Source: JAGXRK01 sp963804005 (lineage in GTDB: Bacteria > Bacteroidota > Ignavibacteria > Ignavibacteriales > Ignavibacteriaceae). From it: a stretch of 64,000 nt of DNA. A program made the position numbers and the translations under genes. Location of the stretch: contig CAWDOP010000016.1 of NCBI GenBank assembly GCA_963804005.1, positions 1-64,000 on the forward strand, in the 5' to 3' direction. Within the stretch, counting starts at the first letter, position 1; each line of letters begins with the position of its first letter. Below the pieces are notes generated by a model. The model did not search any database. It was not told where the DNA came from and saw only the letters and a program-made list of their open reading frames with translations. This document shows, piece after piece, positions 7,107-16,152 of this stretch.

Positions 7107-7867
7107 TTACAAAAAATGAACTAAAGTATTTTGTTTCACTTCACCAGAAAAAGCATCGTCGTCAGGAAAATAAATTTTTAGTCGAGGGTGAAAAGATTGT
7201 GAAAGAAGGAATATTGTCTAAATATGCCTGCGAAGTTGCATTTATGACAAACGAATTCTTTTCAAACAATGAAGAGTTGATCAAATTCATTAAACAACGA
7301 CAAATAAAAATAGAAATAATTAAAAATCAGGAGTTTGAAAAGCTTTCCGATACAAAATCTCCGCAGGGAATTGCCGCTGTTTTTATAAACAAAAGAAGAA
7401 AATTTATTTTAAGAGAATTTGAAAATGAAAATGTTCTAGTTTATCTGGATAATATCTCTGATCCCGGTAATGTTGGCAGTATTCTAAGATCGTGTGATTG
7501 GTTTGGGATAAAAAATGTTTTTATAAGTATAAATTCTGCTGAATATCTTAATCCAAAAGTAATCAGATCATCAATGGGTTCAATTTTTCATCTAAACATT
7601 TTTGAAGATTTTGACTTTGAGGAATTAGCTGTTTTTAAACAGAATGGATTTAAAATCCTTTGTACTGATTTAAATGGCAAAAGTATTTTTTCCTTGATTA
7701 AACCTGGTAAATCAATAATAGTTTTCTCAAACGAGTCTACAGGTCCATCTTCCGATGTATTAAATTTTGCTGATGAAAAAATAACTATTCCCGGTTCCGG
7801 AAAAGCAGAATCATTAAATGTCGCGTCTGCTGCTGCTGTTATACTTGCTCAGCTAACTAAGAAATAA
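7103..7867 (+). CDS. TrmH/SpoU-family RNA 2'-O-methyltransferase
   Basis: A 254-residue SPOUT methyltransferase transferring methyl from SAM to ribose 2'-OH of tRNA or rRNA. The N-terminal domain (1-95) begins KHRRQENKFLVEGEKIVKEG, the substrate-binding start seen in RlmB/TsnR-like proteins. The catalytic domain has the three SpoU motifs: YLDNISDPGNVGSILRS (about 113-129), IVFSNESTGPS, and IPGSGKAESLNVASAAAVIL near the end, where the knot forms. The start overlaps the DUF971 stop by 4 bases, implying coupled translation. The target nucleotide cannot be told from sequence. Confidence 0.9.
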   Translation: MITKNELKYFVSLHQKKHRRQENKFLVEGEKIVKEGILSKYACEVAFMTNEFFSNNEELIKFIKQRQIKIEIIKNQEFEKLSDTKSPQGIAAVFINKRRKFILREFENENVLVYLDNISDPGNVGSILRSCDWFGIKNVFISINSAEYLNPKVIRSSMGSIFHLNIFEDFDFEELAVFKQNGFKILCTDLNGKSIFSLIKPGKSIIVFSNESTGPSSDVLNFADEKITIPGSGKAESLNVASAAAVILAQLTKK

Positions 7868-7868
7868 A

Positions 7869-7891
7869 AGGCGAACAAAAATTGTTCGCCT
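7869..7891. terminator. Stem-loop terminator after the RNA methyltransferase gene
   Basis: A perfect 10-base-pair stem AGGCGAACAA/TTGTTCGCCT with a 3-base loop starts 2 bases after the methyltransferase stop. The forward strand lacks a clean U-tract. On the reverse strand the stem is followed by TTTATTTC, so it may serve the convergent pseudogene side as well as the plus-strand operon. Confidence 0.65.
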
Positions 7892-7919
7892 CATTCATAT
7901 ACTAATTTCATTTATGAAA

Positions 7920-8208
7920 TTATTTTAATAGAATCATCTTTTTAGTTTCAACAAAGTTTTCAGTTTCAATCATGAAAAAATAAATTCCTGTACTTACTTT
8001 ATTCCCAAAGTTTCAACATCGGGAAATATTCCCTCTTCAGGTGTTGGAAGCTTTACAGTTGTATAGATATGAAATTCACCCGGTTCGAGTAGATAAGGGG
8101 TTGATAGATTAAAAATATCGACACTATCACCGCTGAAGAAATCACTATTTGAGAAATTCCGGTTCCAACAAAAAGAATAGTAATTAAAAATAATAATCTG
8201 AGTTTCAT
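7920..8208 (-). pseudogene. Remnant of a secreted alpha-amylase-like protein with a T9SS tail
   Basis: Three pieces of one former gene survive in three reading frames. At 8208, behind an AGGA ribosome binding site, an ATG opens a signal peptide (MKLRLLFLITILFVGTGISQ). A second frame then reads NSDFFSGDSVDIFNLS and LLEPGEFHIYTTVKLPTPEE, which resembles the terminal beta-sandwich of Bacteroidota GH13 amylases (FxGD...LxPGEFxxYTxxKLPxP). A third frame ends with STGIYFFMIETENFVETKKM and ILLK, a type A T9SS sorting signal, stopping at 7920. The catalytic domain is gone. This looks like an internal deletion plus frameshifts. The GH13 assignment rests on pattern memory. Confidence 0.65.
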
Positions 8209-8222
8209 AAATATCCTGAGTT

Positions 8223-8654
8223 TTATTCTGATTTTTTCCCAATTATTTGAACAATAATTTTTCTTGAACGGCTCCTGTTATCAAAATCAACAAAAATGAT
8301 TTGTTGCCACGTCCCTAAAAGTAAATTACCATTTTTAAATGGAACAGAAAAAGAAGTTCCTTGCAAGGCAGAACGTAAATGTGAGTGTCCGTTTCCATCA
8401 TGCCAAGTCTGATCGTGATGATAGCTAACATTCGAAGGAATAATTTTTTCAAAGAATGCAGGATAATCTTTCATTAGCCCCGGTTCATATTCAATCGTAG
8501 TAATTCCAGCAGTTGAACCAACAGCAAAAACATTAACATTGCCTTCAACAAATCCACAAGAATTTATAATATCCTGTACTTTTTCGGTAATGTCTGTCAG
8601 ATGGCAGTTGCCTGAGGTTTTTATGTCAAAAGAATGTGTTTCAAGATCAATCAT
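8223..8654 (-). CDS. YjbQ/UPF0047 family protein
   Basis: A 143-residue protein of the YjbQ family, a small beta-rich fold forming trimers and reported in some bacteria to have secondary thiamine-phosphate synthase activity. Diagnostic features are GSTAGITTIEYEPGLMKD, the histidine-rich SYHHDQTWHDGNGHSHLRSA (several candidate metal ligands), and GTWQQIIFVDFDNRSRSRKI near the end. The length matches the family. It lies 15 bases upstream of the amylase-like remnant on the same strand. Whether it acts in thiamine metabolism here cannot be seen. Confidence 0.9.
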   Translation of the reverse strand: MIDLETHSFDIKTSGNCHLTDITEKVQDIINSCGFVEGNVNVFAVGSTAGITTIEYEPGLMKDYPAFFEKIIPSNVSYHHDQTWHDGNGHSHLRSALQGTSFSVPFKNGNLLLGTWQQIIFVDFDNRSRSRKIIVQIIGKKSE

Positions 8655-8886
8655 AGTTAAAATATTTGTATTAAATCCGGCTCAAATTAACGTTGTCGTC
8701 TCCAAATAACAAGGGATTTTTATTCATGGAATTTTCATAAAAAGCCAAGAAAGACTTCTAATTATGAGTGTAAGGCTCGAAAATGTGTAATTAAGCATAT
8801 CTTCAAGAAAGTGAATTTGAGTTGTTTATTTAGCTCTTACAGGCTAATTTTAATAGCCAAAAAAGTAATTTTTCTTAATAAAATTA

Positions 8887-10119
8887 ATGGAATGTATTAT
8901 GCTCTCTAAAGATTATATTGAATTAGAAAATAAGTACGGTGCACACAATTATCATCCGCTTGATGTTGTAATTGCCAAAGGTGAAGGCGTCTGGGTTTGG
9001 GATGTCGAAGGCAAAAAATATCTTGATTTCCTTTCAGCTTATTCTGCTGTAAATCAGGGACATTGTCATCCCAAAATTGTAAAAGCAATGAACGACCAGG
9101 CACAAACTCTTACACTTACTTCTCGCGCTTTCTACAACAATGTTTTAGGTGAGTATGAAAAATACATAACGGAGTTATTTGGTTATGATAAAGTGTTGCC
9201 AATGAATACCGGAGTTGAAGGTGATGAAACAGCTGTAAAGCTTGCAAGAAGATGGGGCTATGATGTTAAAGGCATTAAGAAAAATGAAGCTAAAATTATT
9301 GTTGCTAATGAAAATTTTCACGGCAGAACGATGATGGCAGTTTCTGCTTCGACTGATCCTGATTCTTACGAAGGCTATGGTCCGTTTTTACCGGGATTTG
9401 TAAAAATTCCTTTCAATGATATTCCTGCTTTAGAAAAAGCTTTAGAAGATCCGAATGTTTGTGCTTTTATGGTTGAACCAATTCAAGGTGAAGCAGGTGT
9501 TATGGTTCCAGATGATGGATATCTAAAAAAAGCAGAGCAACTTTGTAAATCGAAGAACGTATTTCTGATTTGCGATGAAGTTCAGACGGGTTTAGCAAGA
9601 ACAGGTAAAATGCTTGCATCTGATTATGAAAATGTAAGACCCGATATTTTAATTCTAGGTAAAGCATTGTCTGGTGGTACAATGCCCGTATCAGCAATTC
9701 TTGCAGACGATGACATTATGCTTACAATTAAACCCGGTCAACATGGTTCTACTTTCGGCGGAAATCCTTTAGCTTGCAAAGTTGCTATAGCATCTTTAGA
9801 GGTTCTGGTTGAGGAAAAACTGGCTGATAATGCCGATAAAATGGGTAAATATTTTCGTTCAGAAATACAAAAAATGGTTGATGAGTTTGAAAACGTTTTA
9901 TTAGTGCGCGGCAAAGGATTGTTAAATGCTGTAGTGATTAAACCTTCGAAAGATGGAAAAACTGCATGGGATGTTTGTGTTGAGTTAAAGAATAATGGGG
10001 TTCTTGCAAAACCAACTCACGGAGATATTATTAGATTTGCTCCGCCTTTAGTTATTAAAAAAGAAGAAATTGATTTCGCAATTGGAGTTATCAGAAAAGT
10101 TCTTTCTGAGTTCAACTAA
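8887..10119 (+). CDS. rocD: Ornithine--oxo-acid aminotransferase
   Basis: A class III PLP-dependent aminotransferase of 410 residues (406 from the second ATG at 8899). It converts ornithine and 2-oxoglutarate to glutamate 5-semialdehyde and glutamate in arginine/proline metabolism. It opens with the ornithine aminotransferase signature KYGAHNYHPLDVVI and has PMNTGVEGDETAVKLAR (cofactor phosphate region), ICDEVQTGLARTG, and the Schiff-base lysine K259 in ILGKALSGG. GSTFGGNPLACKVA closes the active site. The first ATG (8887) has no clear ribosome binding site. The second gives a start at MLSKDYIELE, a more usual N-terminus, so 8899 is equally likely. It stands alone with its own terminator. Confidence 0.93.
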   Translation: MECIMLSKDYIELENKYGAHNYHPLDVVIAKGEGVWVWDVEGKKYLDFLSAYSAVNQGHCHPKIVKAMNDQAQTLTLTSRAFYNNVLGEYEKYITELFGYDKVLPMNTGVEGDETAVKLARRWGYDVKGIKKNEAKIIVANENFHGRTMMAVSASTDPDSYEGYGPFLPGFVKIPFNDIPALEKALEDPNVCAFMVEPIQGEAGVMVPDDGYLKKAEQLCKSKNVFLICDEVQTGLARTGKMLASDYENVRPDILILGKALSGGTMPVSAILADDDIMLTIKPGQHGSTFGGNPLACKVAIASLEVLVEEKLADNADKMGKYFRSEIQKMVDEFENVLLVRGKGLLNAVVIKPSKDGKTAWDVCVELKNNGVLAKPTHGDIIRFAPPLVIKKEEIDFAIGVIRKVLSEFN

Positions 10120-10142
10120 AAAAATAATTAATATTTTCTGAC

Positions 10143-10183
10143 AGCAATCTTTTGAAAATAATTTTAGAAGATTGCTTTTTTTA
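10143..10183 (+). terminator. Rho-independent terminator after rocD
   Basis: AGCAATCT (10143-10150) pairs with AGATTGCT (10169-10176) around an AT-rich interior and is followed by TTTTTTT. It lies between rocD and the converging kinase gene. Confidence 0.8.
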
Positions 10184-10187
10184 ATCT

Positions 10188-12827
10188 CTAATTTTGTTCG
10201 TTCAGATAATTATTAATTTCAACTTCGGTTTTTTCAATAGCAAATTTTAACTTTAACATTCTGTCACTACAACTCTCAAAATCATTATTTTTTGCAGATA
10301 ACTCTATTCCCATGGACTCATCGCCGGATTGGCTAGCACCAACGGTATAACTTGAACCTTTCATTGAATGAGCAAGCTCACTTAATTTTTTCATGTTATT
10401 AGCTTCAAGTACTTTCATCATCTGCTCAAATTTAGATTTAGTATCTGAAACGTAATCTTTAAGTAATTCAATTTCAAAAGATTTTTCTCCAAGACTTACT
10501 TTATGCAATCTATCTAAGTCTAAAAATTTATTATTATCAGACAATTTTTCTTCCTCCTTTTGTTCCGGAGTTGATTCAACTTTTAAAAGTTTATCAATCA
10601 GTCCGAGTAGTTCAAAATTTTTAATTGGTTTTGAAATATACTCATCCATTCCGGCCTTAAGACATTTTTCACGGTCTCCAATCAAAGCGTGAGCTGTTAT
10701 GGCAATAATAGGTACCATGTTTTTGGGTGAATCCATTTTTCTGATTTTAGCAGTAACTTCAAGTCCATCTATTTCGGGCATCTGGACATCCATCAATAAC
10801 AAATCATAATGATTATTTGAATATGCTGACAAAGCATCGCTGCCATTTAATACAGCCTCAGTATTAAAACCAGAAGATGTCAGAATCTTTAAAATTACTT
10901 TCTGATTTATCAAATTATCTTCAGCAAGCAGCAGTTTATATTTTTTTCTCTTTTCAAAGTTATGCTTAATTATTGAATTTTCATCTATTATGGATTTATC
11001 CGTGACAAAAGTAGATTTCTGTGAAGCATCTAGCTGAGGTTCAGGACTTTCAATTGATTTAAATACAAATATTTCAAACGAAAATCTACTTCCATGGCCT
11101 TCAACACTTTCGCATCTGATCGCACCACCCATCATTGAGACAAATTCTTTGCAAATAACCAACCCTAAACCTGTACCGCCAAGTTTGCTACCTTCCGTAC
11201 CATCAACTTGTGAAAATGCTTTAAAAAGTAAATTTATTTTATCTGCGGGTATCCCAATACCGGTATCAGTAATAGATACTAAAATTTTAATTCTGTTCGA
11301 CGTAAAAGGTTCTGTTTTTATCTCAATGTTAATTTCACCTTCATTCGTAAACTTAACAGCGTTGCTTAAAAGGTTTATAAATACCTGTCGTATTCTTGTG
11401 GGATCACCTATAAAATTCAGTTCACTTTCATCAGACATTTTAATGTTTATCTTAAGACCTTTTTCAACTACTTTTGCCTGAATAATAGAAATTGACTGAT
11501 CAAGTATTTTTTTGAAATTAAAATTTAGTCTTTCAAGTTCTACCCTTCCGGATTCAATTTTACTGAGATCAAGAATGGAATTTATTATCTCCAGCAAAGC
11601 TTCAGCGGATTGCTTTGCCGTAATGACGTACTGTTTTAGTTCTTCTTTATTTTCATAAATGTCATTTTCAATTAACGATAAGAATCCGATTATTCCATTC
11701 ATCGGAGTCCTTATTTCATGACTCATATTAGCAAGAAACTTTGTCTTTAATCCGCTTAATTTAAGTGCTTCCTGAGCAAGCCGATCCGATTTTTCTTTTT
11801 CTTTTCTTAAACTGATTTCAGCTCTGTTTCTATCTTGCTCTGCTGCAAGTTGTTTTGAAACATCGGTAACACTAGCTTCAAAATAATATTTGTCAGAGAC
11901 ATCATCCTTGAGTTTAATTACATTCATACTTGTAGTAATTTCTTCACCATTTCTTCTTATAAATGTAAGTCTGAAATCTGTTGCTTTGTCTCTTTCATTT
12001 AATATTTTTATAAGCTTATCTCTCTCAACCAGATTTGTGACAATCTGTTTCATGTTCTTATTCATTAATTCGGAAATATTTTCATAGCCGAGCATTCTGG
12101 CAAATGAGGGATTTATCGTAAGAAACTTTCCCTCGGGTGTTATTTGAAAAATACCTTCTGTTGAATTATAAAATATAGAACGGTAACGCTGTTCAGACTG
12201 TTCAATTTTGAAAGATTTTTCTGATAACTGCAACCTCATTCTGAAATTAATGGCACTGCCAATAACTGAAATAAGACTAAAAAATAAAACAAATATAACC
12301 GACACGAACATATTTGGAAGGAAATAAATCTGTTGATCATTAAATAGTATTGCCACAGCAAAAACAATATTATAATAGATTGCGACTAAAATTTGATTTT
12401 TAACATCCCAAGTAAGAAACATTGCTGAAGTGAATATCATTAATCCAACTATATGTGAATTATATACAAGGGTGTGCGGTAAGAGAAGTATCATTACCCC
12501 AGACGAGATAATTATAGTAAGCAATAATATGTGAACGAAAATAATTGAAGCACGAGCAGCAAGTTTGGTATACATCATAACAAGAATGCAGAAGGAAATC
12601 AAAGTTGCGACCAAACGTGTAATATATACTTCAATTGCAAATGCCTGATGATAGTGTACTTCAAACAACATTGCGAAAAGACCGGATACAGAGACAAAGA
12701 ATGCTAAGACTTTAAGAGGAGTAATAAGGTAAAGATTTGATTCCTTTACAATCTGATCATATCTTTCATCATTAAACGGTAAAGTTGGTTTGAATAAAAA
12801 ATCAAGTATTGAGTTCTGTTCGCTCAT
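10188..12827 (-). CDS. Hybrid sensor histidine kinase (PAS-HisKA-HATPase-REC-HPt)
   Basis: A phosphorelay protein of 879 residues counted from the ATG at 12827. The reading frame stays open up to a TTG at 12920, but the ATG form (MSEQNSILDFLFKP) is the more natural start; neither has a good ribosome binding site. Domains: about six membrane segments (25-200), a PAS domain (about 225-330), HisKA with the phospho-acceptor H370 in NMSHEIRTPMNG, an HATPase with GIGIP and GGTGLGL motifs, a receiver with D680 in LLMDVQMPE, and an HPt module with H820 in ELAHSMKGSS. The whole relay is in one chain and no separate regulator lies nearby, so the output partner is unknown. It is divergent from the PAP2 gene. 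Confidence 0.92.
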   Translation of the reverse strand: MSEQNSILDFLFKPTLPFNDERYDQIVKESNLYLITPLKVLAFFVSVSGLFAMLFEVHYHQAFAIEVYITRLVATLISFCILVMMYTKLAARASIIFVHILLLTIIISSGVMILLLPHTLVYNSHIVGLMIFTSAMFLTWDVKNQILVAIYYNIVFAVAILFNDQQIYFLPNMFVSVIFVLFFSLISVIGSAINFRMRLQLSEKSFKIEQSEQRYRSIFYNSTEGIFQITPEGKFLTINPSFARMLGYENISELMNKNMKQIVTNLVERDKLIKILNERDKATDFRLTFIRRNGEEITTSMNVIKLKDDVSDKYYFEASVTDVSKQLAAEQDRNRAEISLRKEKEKSDRLAQEALKLSGLKTKFLANMSHEIRTPMNGIIGFLSLIENDIYENKEELKQYVITAKQSAEALLEIINSILDLSKIESGRVELERLNFNFKKILDQSISIIQAKVVEKGLKINIKMSDESELNFIGDPTRIRQVFINLLSNAVKFTNEGEINIEIKTEPFTSNRIKILVSITDTGIGIPADKINLLFKAFSQVDGTEGSKLGGTGLGLVICKEFVSMMGGAIRCESVEGHGSRFSFEIFVFKSIESPEPQLDASQKSTFVTDKSIIDENSIIKHNFEKRKKYKLLLAEDNLINQKVILKILTSSGFNTEAVLNGSDALSAYSNNHYDLLLMDVQMPEIDGLEVTAKIRKMDSPKNMVPIIAITAHALIGDREKCLKAGMDEYISKPIKNFELLGLIDKLLKVESTPEQKEEEKLSDNNKFLDLDRLHKVSLGEKSFEIELLKDYVSDTKSKFEQMMKVLEANNMKKLSELAHSMKGSSYTVGASQSGDESMGIELSAKNNDFESCSDRMLKLKFAIEKTEVEINNYLNEQN

Positions 12828-12945
12828 TATATTATAGTCTATATTATTACTTGTGTAAAAATCCACAATTTTTTCATTAAATAATAGTGTTACAGTTACT
12901 GTTTTTGTATAGATTAGCAATAGTTATTTTAGCATAATACTATAC

Positions 12946-13545
12946 ATGACAGACATTCTATACTCAATCGATTTAAGCGTACTATATTTTTTTAACCACA
13001 CACTTTCAACCGGCTTCCTTGATAAATTTTTCTCAATAATAACCAATGTTAATAACTGGTATATAGCCTACATAATTCTGATTGGAATAAGCTGGACCAA
13101 AGGTGGGCGTATAGGTAAAATTGCGGTAGTTGGCGCTATATTACTAATTCTCGTTGGCGATCAGTTTGGACATAAAGTTTTAAAGGAAATTTTTGCACGT
13201 GTACGCCCTTGTAATGCCTTGTCAGATATAATTACACCTCTTGGCTGCACAGGCAGTTATTCATTTCCTTCAAATCACGCAATTAACAACTTTGCAGCAG
13301 CGATGTTTTTTTATCGTCTGTTTCCAAAATTAAAGTGGATACTTTTCATAACAGCTTTTTTTGTGGCACTTTCAAGAGTGTATCTAGGACTTCATTATCC
13401 ATCTGATATAATTGGCGGAGTATTAATTGGAATGCTTTTCGGTTATATTTTTGCAGAAGGTGCTTTAAGACTAAATTCCTGGTTCGAACAGAGAAATAAA
13501 ACAGGAGACAAGTCACAATTCTCAACGGAAAATAAAAATGAATAA
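12946..13545 (+). CDS. PAP2-family membrane phosphatase
   Basis: A 199-residue integral membrane protein with the three-part PAP2 phosphatase signature: KEIFARVRP (C1), the PSNH box in SYSFPSNHAINN (C2), and SRVYLGLHYPSDIIGG (C3), where the H of PSNH and the H of LHYPSD are catalytic. The arrangement of five to six hydrophobic helices fits undecaprenyl-pyrophosphate phosphatase or lipid phosphatase members. It probably recycles lipid carrier or dephosphorylates a lipid; the exact substrate is not decided by sequence. It overlaps the next gene by 8 bases. Confidence 0.88.
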   Translation: MTDILYSIDLSVLYFFNHTLSTGFLDKFFSIITNVNNWYIAYIILIGISWTKGGRIGKIAVVGAILLILVGDQFGHKVLKEIFARVRPCNALSDIITPLGCTGSYSFPSNHAINNFAAAMFFYRLFPKLKWILFITAFFVALSRVYLGLHYPSDIIGGVLIGMLFGYIFAEGALRLNSWFEQRNKTGDKSQFSTENKNE

Positions 13546-14284
13546 GTTTTTATTAGTTGTAATCATTCTTGGGTTTTTAATTTCCGAAGTTTATGGAAAT
13601 ACTGTCTGCTCAACTATAGAATCTGCCGATTCGATTTATATACGAGCTCTCGATTATTATGATGAATCTGAAGACAGCTCAACCGTAATAGAAATTACTT
13701 ACCCAAAAGTTTTCGGACTGTCAAATAAATCTGTCGAAGATAAAATCAATTTATTTTTAGAAGAGGAATTCTTAAAATCTGTTGAGTTATTTGAAGAATT
13801 TGTTACTATACTCGATTCATTTCCAACAACAGATTATGAAGCTGGAATGTTCTTCAGTTTTGAAACAGGTTTTGATATTAAATTACTCAACCAATCAATT
13901 CTTAGTTTTGCACTTAATCATTATGAGTTTACCGGCGGAGCACATGGAAATTACTTTTCGATAGGTTATACTATTGATTTAACTTCAGGAAATCTTTTAA
14001 GTCTGAATCAAATTATTAAGACCGAATCTCTTCCAGTCATAACAAGTTTATGTGAAGATATAATTAAGCAAATGTTTGAAGCTGAATCTCTTTTTGATGC
14101 AGGATTATTTGAAGACGCTTTGGAACTAAATCTAGATCAAGACTTTTATGTAGTAGATGGTGCTTTGGTATTTCAATTTGATCCTTATGAGATTGCTCCA
14201 TATTCAATGGGCAATATAGAAGTTATAATTCCTCTGGATGAAATCAGTGAATTTATTATTCTTAATTCCCTTCTTAAAGAATGA
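13538..14284 (+). CDS. Secreted DUF3298/DUF4163-type protein
   Basis: A 248-residue protein with an N-terminal signal peptide (FLLVVIILGFLISEVYG). The body has the DUF4163 beginning (VIEITYPKVFGLSNKSVEDKIN) and the DUF3298 region (YEFTGGAHGNYFSIGYTIDL, NLLSLNQIIK, and a late FQFDPYEIAPYSMGNIEVIIP). This pair of domains occurs in RsiV-like anti-sigma factors and PdaC, where DUF3298 binds lysozyme or peptidoglycan. There is no anti-sigma part here, so it is likely a periplasmic or cell-wall-contacting protein. It is translationally coupled to the PAP2 phosphatase, which suggests an envelope role. Confidence 0.8.
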   Translation: MNKFLLVVIILGFLISEVYGNTVCSTIESADSIYIRALDYYDESEDSSTVIEITYPKVFGLSNKSVEDKINLFLEEEFLKSVELFEEFVTILDSFPTTDYEAGMFFSFETGFDIKLLNQSILSFALNHYEFTGGAHGNYFSIGYTIDLTSGNLLSLNQIIKTESLPVITSLCEDIIKQMFEAESLFDAGLFEDALELNLDQDFYVVDGALVFQFDPYEIAPYSMGNIEVIIPLDEISEFIILNSLLKE

Positions 14285-14287
14285 TGT

Positions 14288-14755
14288 ATGAAAGATAATC
14301 TTTGTGTTCGAAAAGCCGTTCCTGCTGATGTTCCCATAATTCTTGGTCTGATAAATGAATTAGCTGAGTATGAAAAACTTGCGCACGAACTGAAAACAAC
14401 CGAACAAGACTTACATCAAATTCTTTTCGGGAATAATTCATTTGTTGAAGTTTTAATTGCTGATTATAATAATCAAGTAGCCGGATACGCATTATTCTTT
14501 CATAATTTTTCTACTTTTGTAGGCAAACCCGGTTTATATCTGGAAGACCTTTACGTAAAACCTGAATTGCGCAGTAAAGGCATTGGTAAAATTTTATTAG
14601 AAAAAATCATTTCAATCGCAAAAGAAAGAAACTGCGGAAGAGTTGAGTGGTCAGTGTTAGATTGGAATACCTCAGCTATAGAGTTTTATAAATCCAGAGG
14701 TGCAATTTCTCTTGACAAATGGACAATTTTTCGTCTTACGGAAGATAAGTTTTAA
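14288..14755 (+). CDS. GNAT-family N-acetyltransferase
   Basis: A 155-residue GNAT enzyme. It resembles the spermidine/diamine N1-acetyltransferase subgroup: VRKAVPADVPIILGLINELAEYEKL at the start, GLYLEDLYVKPELRSKGIGK as the acetyl-CoA binding R-x-x-G-x-G motif, and WSVLDWNTSAIEFYKSRGA as the C-terminal motif. It probably moves acetyl from acetyl-CoA to an amine. The gene starts 3 bases after the DUF3298 stop, so it ends the PAP2-DUF3298-GNAT operon. The substrate is inferred only from resemblance. Confidence 0.88.
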   Translation: MKDNLCVRKAVPADVPIILGLINELAEYEKLAHELKTTEQDLHQILFGNNSFVEVLIADYNNQVAGYALFFHNFSTFVGKPGLYLEDLYVKPELRSKGIGKILLEKIISIAKERNCGRVEWSVLDWNTSAIEFYKSRGAISLDKWTIFRLTEDKF

Positions 14756-14873
14756 CCCTAAATACAAGCAAATATCCACGCTAAAATCCTTATTAAAATC
14801 CTATAGATTTCTTTATCTTTATGCCTGAATTTTCAACAGATACTAATCTATTTCATATTAAGAAAGGCAGATA

Positions 14874-16133
14874 ATGGCATTAGAAAACAGACGTGTAGTT
14901 GTTACCGGTTTAGGAGCTTTAACTCCAATTGGCTTAACTGTTGAAGAATTTTGGAATTCTATGATGGAAGGTAAAAGTGGTGCTGCACCGATTAAGGCTT
15001 TCGACACATCAAGATTAGAAACCAAATTTGCCTGCGAGTTAAAAGGATTTGATGCCGGAAACTATCTTGACAGAAAAACTGCTCGTCGACTTGATCCCTT
15101 TGCACAGTATGCTCTTGTCGCCACTCAACAAGCTATTAAAGACAGCGGACTTAATCCGGAAAATTTATCTGACGAAGAAAGATCAAGAATCGGTGTAATA
15201 TATGGAAGTGGTATTGGTGGAATACAAACTTTTTATCAACAAGCTATCATAAATCACGAACAAGGTCCCAATAGAATTTCTCCCTTCTTTATACCAATGT
15301 TAATTCCAGATATTGCCGCAGGTCATATTTCAATGCAATACGGTTTTCGTGGTCCAAATTACTGTACTGTTTCAGCGTGCGCCACAGGAAATAATAATAT
15401 GATTGACAGCTTTCTTCTTATTAAAAATGGTCTTGCAGATGTTATGATTGCCGGCGGAAGCGAAGCTTCAATTAACGAAATGGGAGTTGGCGGATTTAAT
15501 GCAAACAGAGCCTTATCCACAAGAAATGATTCACCTGAAACAGCAAGCAGACCATTCGATGCAACACGCGATGGTTTTGTAATGGGCGAAGGCGGCGGCA
15601 CTTTAGTCCTTGAAGAGCTTAGTCGTGCTATTGCCAGAGGAGCTAAAATTTATGCCGAAATGGTTGGAGTTGGTTTATCCGCTGATGCTCATCATATAAC
15701 AGCACCTCACCCTGATGGTGCCGGAGCAATTCTTTCGATGGAGATGGCTATTAAAATGGCTGAAATAAAACCTGAAGAGTTTGATTATGTTAATATGCAC
15801 GGTACCGCGACTCCGCTTGGTGATATTGGTGAGACTAAAGCAATTAAAAAAGTCTTTGGTAAGCATGCATATAAGATGAATCTCTCATCAACAAAAAGTA
15901 TGACCGGGCATCTTCTTGGTGCTGCCGGTGCTGTTGAAGCAATTGCTACAATTCTTGCACTTATTAATAACAAAATTCCGCCAACAATTAATTTTGAGTA
16001 TCCGGATTCTGAATGTGATTTGAATTATACATTCAATAAACCACAGGATAAAAAAGTTAAATACGCTCTTAGCAATGCATTCGGATTCGGAGGACACAAT
16101 ACTTCAGTTATCTTTAAGAAATATTCTGCTTAA
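14874..16133 (+). CDS. fabF: 3-oxoacyl-[acyl-carrier-protein] synthase II
   Basis: A 419-residue thiolase-fold condensing enzyme that elongates acyl-ACP with malonyl-ACP in type II fatty acid synthesis. The Cys-His-His triad is visible: C169 in TVSACATGNN, H309 in NMHGTATPLGD, and H346 in GHLLGAAGA, followed by the gating loop NAFGFGGHN near the C-terminus. The start MALENRRVVVTGLGALTPIG is standard and has AAAGG upstream. No acpP or fabG lies nearby, so it stands outside the usual fab cluster; a preceding 118-base gap may hold its promoter. FabB-type activity cannot be excluded, but the sequence reads as FabF. Confidence 0.95.
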   Translation: MALENRRVVVTGLGALTPIGLTVEEFWNSMMEGKSGAAPIKAFDTSRLETKFACELKGFDAGNYLDRKTARRLDPFAQYALVATQQAIKDSGLNPENLSDEERSRIGVIYGSGIGGIQTFYQQAIINHEQGPNRISPFFIPMLIPDIAAGHISMQYGFRGPNYCTVSACATGNNNMIDSFLLIKNGLADVMIAGGSEASINEMGVGGFNANRALSTRNDSPETASRPFDATRDGFVMGEGGGTLVLEELSRAIARGAKIYAEMVGVGLSADAHHITAPHPDGAGAILSMEMAIKMAEIKPEEFDYVNMHGTATPLGDIGETKAIKKVFGKHAYKMNLSSTKSMTGHLLGAAGAVEAIATILALINNKIPPTINFEYPDSECDLNYTFNKPQDKKVKYALSNAFGFGGHNTSVIFKKYSA

Positions 16134-16152
16134 AAAATGTTACTCGGAATTT

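Noticed and set aside
12828..12920. 31-residue N-terminal extension of the hybrid kinase
   Set aside because: It depends on a TTG start without a binding site and runs into the PAP2 promoter region; the ATG at 12827 is preferred.
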